Source: CAVXHV01 sp963761445
Lineage (GTDB): Bacteria; Planctomycetota; Planctomycetia; Isosphaerales; Isosphaeraceae
Assembly: GCA_963761445.1 (NCBI GenBank)
Contig: CAVXHV010000005.1
Location: 496,001 to 560,000 of the forward strand
Direction: 5' to 3'
Length of the DNA stretch: 64,000 nucleotides
A program made the position numbers and the translations under genes. The notes below the pieces were generated by a model. The model saw nothing but the letters and a program-made list of their open reading frames with translations. It had not been told where the DNA came from and made no database searches. Numbering within the stretch: the stretch's first letter is position 1; each line of letters starts with the position of its first letter. Below are positions 35,726 through 45,038 of the stretch, piece after piece.

Positions 35726-37240
35726 ATGGGGATCGCCCAGAAGGTCGCGCGGAACTTTAGCGACGCGGTCCGCTCGCGTGGCCAATCGTATTTCGTTAAG
35801 GGTCGAGTGACCCTGATGACCGCGAGGGCCGGTGAGGTTGTCGCCAGAGTGCGAGGAACTTCAAAATACCGAGTGAGAGTGCGCCTGCGGGGTTCGAAGT
35901 TGCTGGCTTCATGCACATGTCCATATTTTAACCCACAGAGAGAACCGTGTAAGCATCTCTGGGCAACGTTGCTCTTGGCTGAAGCAAGAGGTCTGCTGCA
36001 CTCGCCTCCTGTATTTCCCGTGCACTTGGTGACCGAGGAGACTCCCCGGCAAACAATGCATGAAGGGTTGCCAGATTCCCGAACCGCGCCGAGACTGGAC
36101 CAACCGCCCACAGAGCTAGGAGAATTGGATTTGGGTTTGGAGATGATGGGTTTGGTGCCAGCGCGTCCAGTTAGTCCGAATGTCCGAGGAGGTAAGAGCA
36201 GGCGCAAGGACCGCCAAGTTCACGGCGGCCAGCCAGACGAGCAAGGGAGCTGGAGCCAGCGGAGTCGTACGGCTCGAGAATACCCCGGCCCGGTAAGCCG
36301 ATCGAAAATCAAGACCACGGGAGTGGGACCCAACACAGGCTCAACGAAACCGAGAGCAATCAATCGGAACGCCAAGCGGCTGTTAGTTTACGTTCTCGAC
36401 GTCACTGCCACGCTGGCGCAGAATCAAGTCGTGATCGATTTGGCTCGTCGCCAACGCAAGACGACAGGCGAGTGGGGACCTTTGCGCCCGTGGTACTATG
36501 CACCTCATGCTGCCCATGTGAAGTATGACCCCGAAGATCGTCTACTTCTAGCGCTACTTGACGAAGCCCATGGTGGATCTACGGCATCGTCAAGTTCAGA
36601 GGCCGGACCCGGGGCCATACAAGCAGCGTCGCCCCGAATGGGCTCAAATAATGGTGTTAATGATGTTGCCCGGTTGCTCAGTTCCAACAATGGAGGACCG
36701 CGAGCGGGGAGTGAACGAGTCGTGCGAGGCATGCGGCGATTTGTGCTTCGTAAAGATCAAGCTGCCTTGGTGGAAAGACTGGCGAGGACCAATCGGCTGC
36801 GGCTTCGCCGTACGGAAGGAGAGGAAGATCCACCCACAATTCGTTGGGACGATGGGCAACCATGGCGTTTCTCGTTAGAAATTCGGCCCGAATTAGGTGG
36901 TAAACGTTGGACCTGGCGAGGTTCACTCCGCCGAGGTGATAACCGGATGGATCTGTCAGAACCATTGATCCTACTATCCGGCTTATTGGTTTTGGGCATC
37001 GGTCGAACCGCTCGTTTCGATGATCTTGGCATCATGCCGTGGATCCTTCGTCTCCGGTACGAAAAAGAGATCACATTTGCTGAGCCCCAGCAGGACCTGA
37101 TGTTAGGGCGAATCTTGGCCGAGACTGCGCGTGCCGCCTGTGGAACTCGTCGAGTCGCTCCGACTCGAGGAAATCAACACCAAGCCTCGGCCTTGCCTGA
37201 CATTGAGGACTCCACGGCAAAACTGGGGGCTGAGTGCTGA
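35726..37240 (+). CDS. SWIM zinc-finger N-terminal part of a SNF2-type helicase (split gene)
   Basis: 504-residue frame. The SWIM zinc finger is at residues 63-77: CTCPYFNPQREPCKHLWATLL, pattern CxC-x9-CxH. A charged, probably disordered linker follows (about 145-215), and then a region that, in single-chain relatives, leads directly into the helicase. The last 35 or so residues (RAACGTRRVAPTRGN onward) do not fit the family, whereas the sequence continues sensibly in the next frame from about 37125. The original protein was therefore probably one chain of about 1,186 residues. The break requires a one-base forward shift near GACTGCGCGTGCC. SWIM-SNF2 proteins are thought to act as DNA translocases. 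Confidence 0.8.
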   Translation: MGIAQKVARNFSDAVRSRGQSYFVKGRVTLMTARAGEVVARVRGTSKYRVRVRLRGSKLLASCTCPYFNPQREPCKHLWATLLLAEARGLLHSPPVFPVHLVTEETPRQTMHEGLPDSRTAPRLDQPPTELGELDLGLEMMGLVPARPVSPNVRGGKSRRKDRQVHGGQPDEQGSWSQRSRTAREYPGPVSRSKIKTTGVGPNTGSTKPRAINRNAKRLLVYVLDVTATLAQNQVVIDLARRQRKTTGEWGPLRPWYYAPHAAHVKYDPEDRLLLALLDEAHGGSTASSSSEAGPGAIQAASPRMGSNNGVNDVARLLSSNNGGPRAGSERVVRGMRRFVLRKDQAALVERLARTNRLRLRRTEGEEDPPTIRWDDGQPWRFSLEIRPELGGKRWTWRGSLRRGDNRMDLSEPLILLSGLLVLGIGRTARFDDLGIMPWILRLRYEKEITFAEPQQDLMLGRILAETARAACGTRRVAPTRGNQHQASALPDIEDSTAKLGAEC

Positions 37241-39287
37241 CAAACTAATCGGCGAGTTGGATTTTGAATACGATGGTGCTGTAATCCCAGCCGGACGGAC
37301 AACACCTCTCGCTGTTTCAACCGAGTTAGGCTTGGTAATCCGGCGTGATCCCCGGACGGAGAGTGCTGCAGACATCAAATTATTCGAACTGGGCTTTCGC
37401 GAGGCGAAGGATCCTCATCTTGATCCTGGAACGCTTGAATTGCCAGCAAAGCGGATGTCCCAGGTTACTAAAGATCTCGTAGCAGCAGGTTGGCGCGTTG
37501 AGGCGGAAGGTAAGTTGATTCGGCCGGCAGGTGAGTTCAAACTGGCGCTTTCGACAGGCATCGACTGGTTTGAACTCGATGGCGGAATCGAGTACGGCGA
37601 CCATAAAGTAACCCTTCCACAACTGCTAGCCGCTGCACGACGTGGCGAATCAATGATTGAACTTGGCGATGGCTCGATGGGTATGCTTCCAGAAGAGTGG
37701 TTCAAGAAATACGGCATGCTTGCTGATATCGCGACACTAAGCGATGCTGGCCTTCGCTTCACGTCAGCTCAAGCAAGCGTGCTCGAGGCACTCCTGGATG
37801 CACAGCCGGAGATTCAGGTCGACGCTGCTTTTGAAAAGATCCGTCAGAACCTGAGACAGTTCGGCGGTGTTGTAGCAATTGATTCACCCTCAGGTTTCCA
37901 TGGTGAGCTGCGCCCCTACCAACGAGATGGATTGGGTTGGCTGGATTATCTCCAGCGTTTCGGATTTGGCGGTATTCTGGCTGATGATATGGGCTTAGGC
38001 AAAACAATCCAGGTTTTGGCGTTTCTACAAAGACGGCGAGCTCACCGTCAAGCAAAGGGCCCATCGCTGGCGGTTGTGCCGCGTTCGCTTGTGTTTAACT
38101 GGATTCAGGAGGCCACAAGGTTTACTCCTCGACTTCGTGTACTAGACTACACTGGGCCCAACCGCCACATTCTCCGCGAACAATTTGGTGAGTACGACTT
38201 GATCATTACGACCTATGGCACAGTCCGCACCGATATTGCAGAGTTAACCCAGTTCCAGTTTGATTACGCGATTCTGGACGAGGCACAAGCAATTAAAAAT
38301 GCTGATAGCCAATCGGCGAAAGCCGCCCGTCTATTACGTAGCCAATTCAAGCTCGCTGTGAGTGGTACGCCAATCGAAAACCACTTGGGCGAGCTCTGGT
38401 CGATTTTCGAGTTTCTGAATCCAGGAATGCTAGGCAGTGACACGGTGTTCAAGAAGTATGTTGGCAGCAATGCTACCCTTGAGGAGATAGACCGAACCCT
38501 GCTAGCCAGAGTTCTCCGACCATTCATTCTCCGGCGCACTAAACAGCAGGTAGTCGAAGATCTCCCAGAAAAGACGGAGCAAACGCTTTACTGTAACATG
38601 GAAGCGGAGCAAACTCGCTGCTACGACGAACTGCGGACACATTATCGCGATGCGCTGTTGTGCAAGGATACCGCAGAACTGAATCGCTCTAAAATCGAAA
38701 TCCTCGAAGCTTTGTTGAGACTGCGTCAAGCTGCCTGTCACCCCGGTTTAATCAATCCCGAACTGGCAAGCAGTTCAAGCGCCAAGCTCGAGATGCTACT
38801 CCCATCTATCATAGAGGTCGTTGAGGAAGGGCACAAAGTTCTAGTTTTCTCTCAGTTCACGAGTTTCCTTGCTATAGTCCGTGAACGGCTTCAGCAAGAA
38901 CAGATCACCTACGAGTATCTCGATGGCCGAACCCGCAACCGTGCCGCTCGTGTCGCGAGGTTTCAAAGTGATCCCGACTGTCCCGTGTTCTTGATCAGCC
39001 TCAAAGCGGGTGGTTTGGGGCTCAATTTGACTGCCGCTGAATATGTTTACCTGCTTGATCCGTGGTGGAACCCTGCTGTCGAGGCTCAAGCGATTGATCG
39101 CTCACACCGCATTGGACAGACGCAACATGTTTTTGCTTACCGGTTGATCTGTCGGGGTACAGTCGAGGAAAAAATCCTGGAATTGCAGCGAAAGAAGCGA
39201 GACCTGGCTGATGCTATCCTGAATGGTGATGGCCGGGGTGTTGTTGAGAACCTTTCTCGCGAAGATATTGAGTTCCTATTATCGTGA
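37131..39287 (+). CDS. SNF2-family helicase domain (C-terminal part of split gene)
   Basis: 718-residue frame beginning at a GTG (37131) with no ribosome-binding site, overlapping the SWIM frame by 110 bases. The first 260 residues are the SNF2 N-terminal/bacterial SNF2 region; MPPVELVESLRLEE is a conserved entry point in relatives. The helicase core is complete: ADDMGLGKTIQ (Walker A, about 284), LDEAQAIKN (DEAQ box, about 381), AVSGTPIENHLGELWSIFEFL, LVFSQFTSF, LKAGGLGLNLTAAEYV and AIDRSHRIGQT (motif VI, about 653). By family it is an ATP-driven double-strand DNA translocase. It probably belongs to the same polypeptide as the SWIM domain upstream. Confidence 0.88.
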   Translation: MPPVELVESLRLEEINTKPRPCLTLRTPRQNWGLSADKLIGELDFEYDGAVIPAGRTTPLAVSTELGLVIRRDPRTESAADIKLFELGFREAKDPHLDPGTLELPAKRMSQVTKDLVAAGWRVEAEGKLIRPAGEFKLALSTGIDWFELDGGIEYGDHKVTLPQLLAAARRGESMIELGDGSMGMLPEEWFKKYGMLADIATLSDAGLRFTSAQASVLEALLDAQPEIQVDAAFEKIRQNLRQFGGVVAIDSPSGFHGELRPYQRDGLGWLDYLQRFGFGGILADDMGLGKTIQVLAFLQRRRAHRQAKGPSLAVVPRSLVFNWIQEATRFTPRLRVLDYTGPNRHILREQFGEYDLIITTYGTVRTDIAELTQFQFDYAILDEAQAIKNADSQSAKAARLLRSQFKLAVSGTPIENHLGELWSIFEFLNPGMLGSDTVFKKYVGSNATLEEIDRTLLARVLRPFILRRTKQQVVEDLPEKTEQTLYCNMEAEQTRCYDELRTHYRDALLCKDTAELNRSKIEILEALLRLRQAACHPGLINPELASSSSAKLEMLLPSIIEVVEEGHKVLVFSQFTSFLAIVRERLQQEQITYEYLDGRTRNRAARVARFQSDPDCPVFLISLKAGGLGLNLTAAEYVYLLDPWWNPAVEAQAIDRSHRIGQTQHVFAYRLICRGTVEEKILELQRKKRDLADAILNGDGRGVVENLSREDIEFLLS

Positions 39288-39514
39288 GCCACACACACGT
39301 TTTGTTCGCGCGGTGGAAATCGCGGGCCGAATAGTGGCGCCGGGTCATTTGCCTCCAGGAATCTGGGCAGCTTGGTAACGACCTGAATGTCGGGGCCGTT
39401 CTCGACCGCATACGGAGGGCCACCCGCGCGACGTTTTCGGCGGGTGGCACCGATGTCAGGGGCCGTTGGTCGCCACCAATGCGGAGACGACCGACAGTGT
39501 ATCCTCCGAGCACC
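39288..39514. terminator. Convergent intergenic region with a hairpin
   Basis: Between the convergent SNF2 and hpt genes. It contains a perfect nine-base-pair stem, GCCACCCGC at 39419-39427 and GCGGGTGGC at 39440-39448, with a 12-base loop. No T-run follows on either strand, so its use as a terminator is only a possibility. Confidence 0.35.
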
Positions 39515-40033
39515 CTACTGATTAACAAGTATTCCGACAAACGGTAAGTGGCGATACTCGTCGTTGAAATCGAGACCATAGCCAACAACAAAAGTATCAG
39601 GGATGGTGAATCCACAGTAGTCAGGTTCGATCGGCACTATTTGGCGACCAATCTTGCGAAGTAGAACCGCAGTGCGAACCGAGGCGGAACCACGATCCCT
39701 GAGATGAGCAACCAAAGCGCTTAATGTTTGGCCAGTATCGAGGATATCATCCAGGAGAAGTACGTCGCGCCCTGCAACATCGGGGGCGAACGCTTCGTTT
39801 ACTACCAAAGTTGTTGCGGAGGTTGTTGCTCCGCGGTAGCTGCTGGCTTGCACCAACGCGATTCGTAGCGGGATTCGAATTTGCCGAACCAGATCAGCCA
39901 GTGCAATGAGGCTTCCTGTCAGTACAGCGACGATTGTAAGCGGTTTATCCCGATAGTCATTTTCGATTTCGCGGCCCAATACGTACAGCCGGTCACGAAT
40001 CTGGGACTCGTTAATCAGTGGTTCTACGGGCAC
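39515..40033 (-). CDS. hpt: Hypoxanthine phosphoribosyltransferase
   Basis: 172 residues, normal length. It salvages hypoxanthine and guanine to IMP and GMP using PRPP. The PRPP-binding motif VLLLDDILDTGQTL is intact, together with VAVLTGSLIALADLVRQI, the flexible loop ASSYRG, and the C-terminal base-binding segment PDTFVVGYGLDFNDEYRHLPFVG. The start is GTG at 40033, with GGAGA about 11 bases upstream. A stand-alone gene, convergent with the SNF2 helicase. Confidence 0.95.
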   Translation of the reverse strand: MPVEPLINESQIRDRLYVLGREIENDYRDKPLTIVAVLTGSLIALADLVRQIRIPLRIALVQASSYRGATTSATTLVVNEAFAPDVAGRDVLLLDDILDTGQTLSALVAHLRDRGSASVRTAVLLRKIGRQIVPIEPDYCGFTIPDTFVVGYGLDFNDEYRHLPFVGILVNQ

Positions 40034-40283
40034 GGTGGTTTATTCATCTCCGCTTGGTGTTGGTTTATAAGGGTCAAGGGTGGCGTCGATGAAAGTCATA
40101 GCAAATTCATGCGGTTGAGTGATCCAGGATAAAAATGCTCCTTTACTAGCGTGCAGATGTAGTTTAGCAGATCTAATGCTTTGTAACAGCTTGATTTTAG
40201 CGTGGACAGAATCGAGTAGATCTGGCACCACGGTGCAGGTTTTCGAAATATGCGCATATAGCCAAAAAATAGTATGAATAAAT
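40034..40283. promoter_or_regulatory. Divergent region between hpt and the GT4 glycosyltransferase
   Basis: 250 bases carrying both promoters. No supported gene and no specific motif recognised. Confidence 0.3.
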
Positions 40284-41525
40284 ATGAGGATACAGTCGCG
40301 AGTGCTAACTCTTGCTCTTGTAACACGACGATACCCACCACAAATCGGTGGTGCAGAGAAAGTTCTGAGCTACCTGGCAAGGGCCTTGGCGAATGAAGGT
40401 GCTGATGTAACCGTCATCACCTCAAAAACTCCGGGCAGCAAAAACACGCAGCATGAGGAGGTAGAATTCGACCAGTTTCAAACGAGCCGAACGCCTGTAC
40501 AGAATAAAGCCGGGCGGCTTTCCATCGTCCGACTCAAGACGTCACGCTTGCGATTCTACGGAACGTGGCTTTACATGCGAAACCTCAAGCAGTGGTTTCA
40601 TGACAATCATGTAGACCTTGCGTACGTCTCAATGCTTAAGCATGACGCCTACGTTGTCGTTCGGGCTGGGAAACGTCTGGGATTCCCTGTGATCCTTCGG
40701 CCAGAGGGAGCCGGCGCAACGGGTGATATTTCCTGGCAGTTGCGTGGAAATTTCGGCCGGGTGATCGGCCTCACCTGTCGCCAAGCTAAAGCCTTTGTCT
40801 CGATCTCAAAATCAGTTCAGGTGGAGATTCAGAAATCGCTCCGCTCGGGAACAATGCGACCTTTTCGATCGGTGGAGAAGACGGATCCTAAACCGGTTGC
40901 GCCACAAATCGTCTCGATTCCGAATGGAGTTCTGCTGCCAGAATCAGCGTGGCAAATTCGACATGACTGGCAGATGGCGCCACGTGCAATCTTCGTAGGC
41001 CGACTCGCACCGGAGAAGGGGCTAGATACACTAGTCGCGGCTTGGCCTCGCGTAAGACTCAGATTCCCCACGGCCCAATTGGTCCTTATTGGCGAGGGTC
41101 CTGAGAGAGTTAACCTTGAAAACTTAGTTGGATTGGTGGGCTTGACGCTTGGGCCGGCTCAGGCGGTTCACCTTCCGGGCTCGGTGACTAGCACGACCGA
41201 TGCTCTGAGAAATGCAGATCTTTTCGTTCTCCCATCACGAGAGGAGGGAATGAGCATCGCGCTCCTGGAGGCGATGGCACTAGGGATCCCGATTGTCGCG
41301 TCGTTGATCTTTGGCAACCAGAGACTTGTTAACAACTTTGAACATGGACGTTTAGTTCCGCCAGATGATCCTATACGTCTTGCACGTACGATCATCGAAC
41401 AATGGGAGAACGTTGATCACGCAGTTCAAATGGGCCGTGCTGCGCGAAGTCGTATCGAGGAAGAGTTCTCGATTGAGATTGTTGCGCGGGAACACCTTGC
41501 ATTATTTCGTGGGCTTATTGCGTGA
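40284..41525 (+). CDS. GT4-family glycosyltransferase
   Basis: 413 residues. GT-B fold: the N-terminal loop RRYPPQIGGAEKVLSYLARALA, the domain-boundary segment APRAIFVGRLAPEKGLDTLV, and the E-x7-E site SREEGMSIALLEAMALGIPIV in the C-terminal nucleotide-sugar domain. The middle is longer than usual (about 190-215), with a Lys/Arg/Pro insertion. It likely acts on a surface glycan. It is transcribed alone and lies just before the mobile-element island. Donor and acceptor unknown. Confidence 0.9.
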   Translation: MRIQSRVLTLALVTRRYPPQIGGAEKVLSYLARALANEGADVTVITSKTPGSKNTQHEEVEFDQFQTSRTPVQNKAGRLSIVRLKTSRLRFYGTWLYMRNLKQWFHDNHVDLAYVSMLKHDAYVVVRAGKRLGFPVILRPEGAGATGDISWQLRGNFGRVIGLTCRQAKAFVSISKSVQVEIQKSLRSGTMRPFRSVEKTDPKPVAPQIVSIPNGVLLPESAWQIRHDWQMAPRAIFVGRLAPEKGLDTLVAAWPRVRLRFPTAQLVLIGEGPERVNLENLVGLVGLTLGPAQAVHLPGSVTSTTDALRNADLFVLPSREEGMSIALLEAMALGIPIVASLIFGNQRLVNNFEHGRLVPPDDPIRLARTIIEQWENVDHAVQMGRAARSRIEEEFSIEIVAREHLALFRGLIA

Positions 41526-41638
41526 CGACGACATATGGGCTGGGTGCTGCGACCGTGCTTCCTTCCTCTGCCAAAGCTGATGCCCTTGTCAGCAGCAACC
41601 AAACACTGAGCCATTATCGCAGAGCCATTTGAGCCATT

Positions 41639-41658
41639 CCGCGATCGGTCGATCGCGG
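41639..41658. repeat. Perfect 9-bp palindromic hairpin
   Basis: CCGCGATCG, two-base loop, CGATCGCGG, followed on the plus strand by CTTTGGCTCT. It may end transcription of the glycosyltransferase gene 114 bases upstream, but the T-content after it is modest. Confidence 0.4.
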
Positions 41659-41778
41659 CTTTGGCTCTCTAGGCGTCCGTCTTTACCTAGTCGCTGGCAC
41701 GTGTGATTCAATGCAGGTAGGCTGGAGTGTAATTGCCGCTCATTCGCCGATGACGGCTTTTTCAATCGTCGGCGCAAA

Positions 41779-42558
41779 GTGGCGGCGGGAAGTTCCACCT
41801 TCCCGCCGCCTGACCGCTCGGGAGCAGTCCCTCCCGTGGGCCATTCTCAGTTTCCACGCGCATCACTGTCGGGTCAATCACCCCGGTCGCGGCGTTGGCA
41901 CCCCAACTGCCACCGTTGCCTGCTCAAAGGTTGTGAAGACTGGTTTCTACCGCGCCGGCCCCAGGCGCGTTATTGCAGCCCGGCCTGTCAGAAAGCCGCA
42001 CGCCGCTGGCGCCGCTGGCTTTCCTGCCAGCGCTTTAAGGCGACTACCCACGGCAAGAAACTCCGGCGAGAGCAGGTGCGGCGCTATCGAATCCGTCTCC
42101 AGCAACGATCATCTCTTGCTGAACCGGCGCCACCAGCCTGCGACGTCGAGCTGACTTCCCCAGTCGTCGAGTCGCAGACATCCACCGCGCCATCCGAGTC
42201 GCCTCCGGTCGCCTCAACTCCCGCCGAGGACCAGCGCCCAGCCAAAATACCCGAACAATCTTGCGGTCTGACTTGCCACAGACCTGGCTGCTACATCTTA
42301 TTCCTTCCCTCGGGGCGTTCTCCCGATCAAAAATTCTGTTCCAACCCGTGCCGCCAAGCGTTACGACGAGTTCGACAACGTGAGCTTCGACTCCGGCAAC
42401 TGACGTTCCGCACATCTGCCCCTGATTATCCCGGAATTTCGCTCGGTATCAAACCGTTCAGGCGGAGGGACTATCGCGAGGAGCCGGTAGACGGGCGGCA
42501 CTTGCAACCCGTGTGCGGTCGCATCGTCAGGCGGTTTAGTCATCGCAACGGCTGTTGA
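41779..42558 (+). pseudogene. Two-finger zinc-binding protein, 5' part, interrupted by an IS1634-type insertion
   Basis: The frame runs from a GTG at 41779. The genuine part is 207 codons, up to the CGGCAA at 42394-42399; the rest to 42558 is read-through into the insertion sequence. It has two similar zinc-finger-like units: CHRCLLKGCEDWFLP with RYCSPACQKAARRWRRWL at about 45-80, and CHRPGCYILFLPSGRSPDQ with KFCSNPCRQALRRVRQREL at about 172-205. The linker is Pro/Ser/Glu-rich. I recall this as a common planctomycete family of unknown role; the fingers suggest nucleic-acid binding. The missing 3' end lies at 45039-45137, in frame once the insertion and one copy of the target duplication are removed. 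Confidence 0.8.
42394..42399. repeat. Left target-site duplication CGGCAA
   Basis: CGGCAA stands directly before the left inverted repeat and again directly after the right one (45033-45038). A six-base duplication fits IS1634-type elements. Confidence 0.8.
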
Positions 42559-44372
42559 CCTCCCACGCTCACCCCTGGTGCTTCAACGTGGTCGAGAATA
42601 GCGGCACGCTGGCGGGCCAGGTCAGACGTCGTAGACTTTCGACATTCCAAGCAGCGCAATACCCGACGCTGAAGCCGGCTCAATTGTGTTGTGAAGACCA
42701 GAGGTGATCGCCGCTCAACTTGCAGCGCATGTCGTTGCACGTCCTCAAACAGGTCAATCAGCCGTCGGGCTGTGGGACGCCGACACTTCCGGCCTTCGGG
42801 GTACATCGGCAGGCTTTCAATCGCCTCGCGGTCCATGGCGCGACGCAGCTCGCGTTCAAGCAGCGACTCGGCCAAGAGCACCAGAAAATAGACACAGAGC
42901 AACGCCTGGATCCGGCTGGCCTCCTTGAGATAGACCGGGGCAACCTCGAAGTCCGTCTTCAAGTGCGAGAATCGTTTCTCAAGTGCCGGCTGGCCCTTGT
43001 AAGCTAGCAACATTTCCAGACCCGACAGTGAATGGTCGTTCGTGATCAAAGGGAAGACATCGTCACCCGCCGTTTCCGCGATGAGTCGCTCGTGATCGAT
43101 GTGATACGCCAGCTCGTAGCGAGTGCTCGTCTTCTTGAGGTATCGCGTCTTATCATTCGGTCGACCTCGCCGATCCTGGCGGAACTTCTCCTCAGTTCGC
43201 TCCTTGATTTCCGTGACGATCCAACTCTCAGCACCGCGGGCCCGGAGGATTTCCTGGACGGCTTCCGCAACCTTCGCTTCTTGGCGAAACCGTGTCCGCG
43301 GAGATGACAGCTTCAACCGCAGCTCCGACAATTCGATCAAGGCCCTTTCGACCTGCTGATGACGCGCATGGGAATCCTGCTCGGCTTTGCGTGTACTGTG
43401 GTACCAAACCAGTCGGTATCCTTCGACGCTCAGCGAAGCCTGCTCGGAGATCGAGTACTCATCCACAATCTTGCCGTCGTCATTTCGCTTGTCATGGATG
43501 CGCCGCCACTGGATCTGCCCACTGCCGAGTAAATCTCGAAAGGCACTATCCTCTGACCGGGTCCGCGGCAGTACTGTTAAGAACCGGCCTTGGCGTTGAT
43601 GGATATGGGCCATGTTCTCGGTGCTGGCGAGCTTGCAATCCGCCACGTAAAGGAAATCTCGTCTTCCGGTCAGGCGACAGAGAAGGTCCCAGGTAGCACG
43701 GTGAGTTTGGTCGTCCGCCACGTTGCCGCTGGCAACTTGGAAGTACAACGGAACCGCGCCGTCCTTGGCCACTGTGAGGATATAAAGCAGTTGCTTGAGG
43801 TCCGGGCGATGGTCCTTGTTGTAACCCCAGGTAATTGCCATCCTGGTCCGTTTGCCCCGCATTTCTTCTTTGGCCGCGTCAGCATAGGCGCCATGAAAGG
43901 TGATAGTAGTGGAATCGTTGTGGAGCTCATCGAGGTCGACATCGAATTCCTTGATCACATGAGCCACGAGCGCCAGGACCAACGAGGTGATATCGCTTTG
44001 GAACAAGCGATCGAGACAGCGGCCCATCCGGTCGTCGTTGAGAGATGGCAGTTGGCTTTCGGCGAAGCCGAGTACTTCGGGAGCGAACCTCGCCGCCCAT
44101 TCTCCGATGCCGTACAACGGCTCGCGGGAGAGGAGCACGTTCTTGAGCAGGAGTGAGATGCCCAGGGCGGGAGCGATCCGGCAGCGGCGATCGGCGCGTG
44201 GGAGATACGACCGGAGAAAATTGTCGAGCCGCATGCGTGCGAGGAGTTGATTGATGATCGGCAAGGCATCGATGCGATACGAGCTAAGAGCCTGACCCTT
44301 GGCGCGAGCGATCTCACCAGGGCGTGGGGGAGTAGTCGAAGACGGGACGTGTCGTTTCTTGGGTTTCTGCAT
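42540..44372 (-). CDS. IS1634/IS4-family DDE transposase
   Basis: 610 residues from the ATG at 44372, which has AGGAG eight bases upstream; the longer frame to 44438 begins inside a hairpin loop and is less likely. The N-terminal DUF4277-like region (YRIDALPIINQLLARMRLD, PLYGIGEWA) precedes an RNase H-like core with the first Asp in ELHNDSTTITFHG (about 153), the second in LYVADCKLASTENM (about 245), and the Glu region in GQPALEKRFSHLKTDFEV. It cuts and joins the element's ends. The frame is intact and the element's repeats and target duplication are perfect, so it may still be active. Confidence 0.93.
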   Translation of the reverse strand: MQKPKKRHVPSSTTPPRPGEIARAKGQALSSYRIDALPIINQLLARMRLDNFLRSYLPRADRRCRIAPALGISLLLKNVLLSREPLYGIGEWAARFAPEVLGFAESQLPSLNDDRMGRCLDRLFQSDITSLVLALVAHVIKEFDVDLDELHNDSTTITFHGAYADAAKEEMRGKRTRMAITWGYNKDHRPDLKQLLYILTVAKDGAVPLYFQVASGNVADDQTHRATWDLLCRLTGRRDFLYVADCKLASTENMAHIHQRQGRFLTVLPRTRSEDSAFRDLLGSGQIQWRRIHDKRNDDGKIVDEYSISEQASLSVEGYRLVWYHSTRKAEQDSHARHQQVERALIELSELRLKLSSPRTRFRQEAKVAEAVQEILRARGAESWIVTEIKERTEEKFRQDRRGRPNDKTRYLKKTSTRYELAYHIDHERLIAETAGDDVFPLITNDHSLSGLEMLLAYKGQPALEKRFSHLKTDFEVAPVYLKEASRIQALLCVYFLVLLAESLLERELRRAMDREAIESLPMYPEGRKCRRPTARRLIDLFEDVQRHALQVERRSPLVFTTQLSRLQRRVLRCLECRKSTTSDLARQRAAILDHVEAPGVSVGGQQPLR

Positions 44373-45031
44373 CCGAGTTGCTCCTGACGAACGAGTGTGA
44401 GCGGCGTACACAAGATACGCTGGAGCCGCTCTGGACACATGAAGCAGAGCGGCTCCGTCGCCCCGATTCCTGGGGACATCATTGTCCTGGAAAAGAAATC
44501 TTCAAGGCATCCACGGATTGCCCTACATGAACTATGATGCTGTAGTTTGTCGTAAGTCGCGTCGAACTAGCCCTACGTGGAGGCTCGATTTCAACAAACG
44601 GTGTGTCAAATCGCGCTCGGTGGTTTGGAGAAGCGATATTCCCGAGAAAAAACGGCTCTTTCCCTGGAGGGAGGGCAAGGAAGTGCTCGACTGGATTCTT
44701 GGGTTGTCACACTCGGCGAGACTTACGTCGAAGAGCAGCCAATTGAAGAATTTCAAAAATTCCCGCTCGGGGAATCGGACACTGCGGTGAGACTTGACCT
44801 GACGAGAAGATGTCGATGTCAGGCAATGAGTCTTGGTGTAGCCGCCTACCGCTGAGCCGGCGCGATCCGCAACGATCAGACCGGCAACCTGCGCGAGGCG
44901 ATAGCCGTGAGGCCGCGCGTGTCATCGCGCCCATGAGCCAAGCTCGGTCTGTTCGGGGCTACTCAGCCATAGTCGACTGGCTCAGGCGGCGGTAATTCGG
45001 AGATAATAAGGGGCAGATGTGCGGAACGTCA
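44373..45031. other. Non-coding right arm of the insertion sequence
   Basis: About 660 bases between the transposase start and the right inverted repeat. Several short frames exist (for example 44577-44855 rightward and 44532-44756 leftward), but none shows a known motif. TGAGCCA at 44934-44940 and TGGCTCA at 44978-44984 form a small inverted pair. It may be a degenerate passenger gene or a regulatory arm. Confidence 0.4.
44422..44456. promoter_or_regulatory. Strong hairpin upstream of the transposase
   Basis: A perfect 12-bp inverted repeat, GGAGCCGCTCTG at 44422-44433 and CAGAGCGGCTCC at 44445-44456, with an 11-base loop, 50 bases before the transposase ATG. In insertion sequences such structures often block read-through transcription or translation from outside. 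This would limit transposase made from a neighbouring promoter. Confidence 0.6.
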
Positions 45032-45032
45032 G

Positions 45033-45038
45033 CGGCAA
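45033..45038. repeat. Right target-site duplication CGGCAA
   Basis: Second copy of the six-base duplication, directly after the right inverted repeat of the insertion sequence. The first copy is at 42394-42399. Confidence 0.8.

Larger units (their letters stand above)
42400..45032 (-). mobile_element. IS1634/IS4-type insertion sequence, complete, 2,633 bp
   Basis: Both ends can be read. The left end (42400-42440) and the reverse complement of the right end (45032-44992) are identical over the first 24 bases (CTGACGTTCCGCACAT and onward) and match at about 37 of the first 41. Each is flanked by CGGCAA. Inside is one leftward DDE transposase (42540-44372). The element interrupts a zinc-finger gene whose reading frame resumes exactly after the right duplication, which proves the boundaries. 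Between the transposase start and the right end lie about 660 bases with a strong hairpin and no recognisable gene, more than such an element needs. Confidence 0.9.

Noticed and set aside
37100..37240. Programmed +1 ribosomal frameshifting in the SWIM-SNF2 gene
   Set aside because: No slippery heptamer, rare-codon or stop-codon shift site, or stimulating structure was seen, and other genes here are broken in the same way, so indels are likelier.
39214..39615. 133-codon leftward frame between the SNF2 and hpt genes
   Set aside because: It overlaps both real genes and shows no protein family feature.
42400..42558. Genuine C-terminus of the zinc-finger protein (LTFRTSAPDYPG and onward)
   Set aside because: The same bases recur inverted at 45032, flanked by a matching CGGCAA, so they are the end of the insertion sequence and not part of the gene.
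44482..44995. Small frames in the right arm of the insertion sequence as passenger genes
   Set aside because: None has a known motif or a convincing start; reported only as a region.
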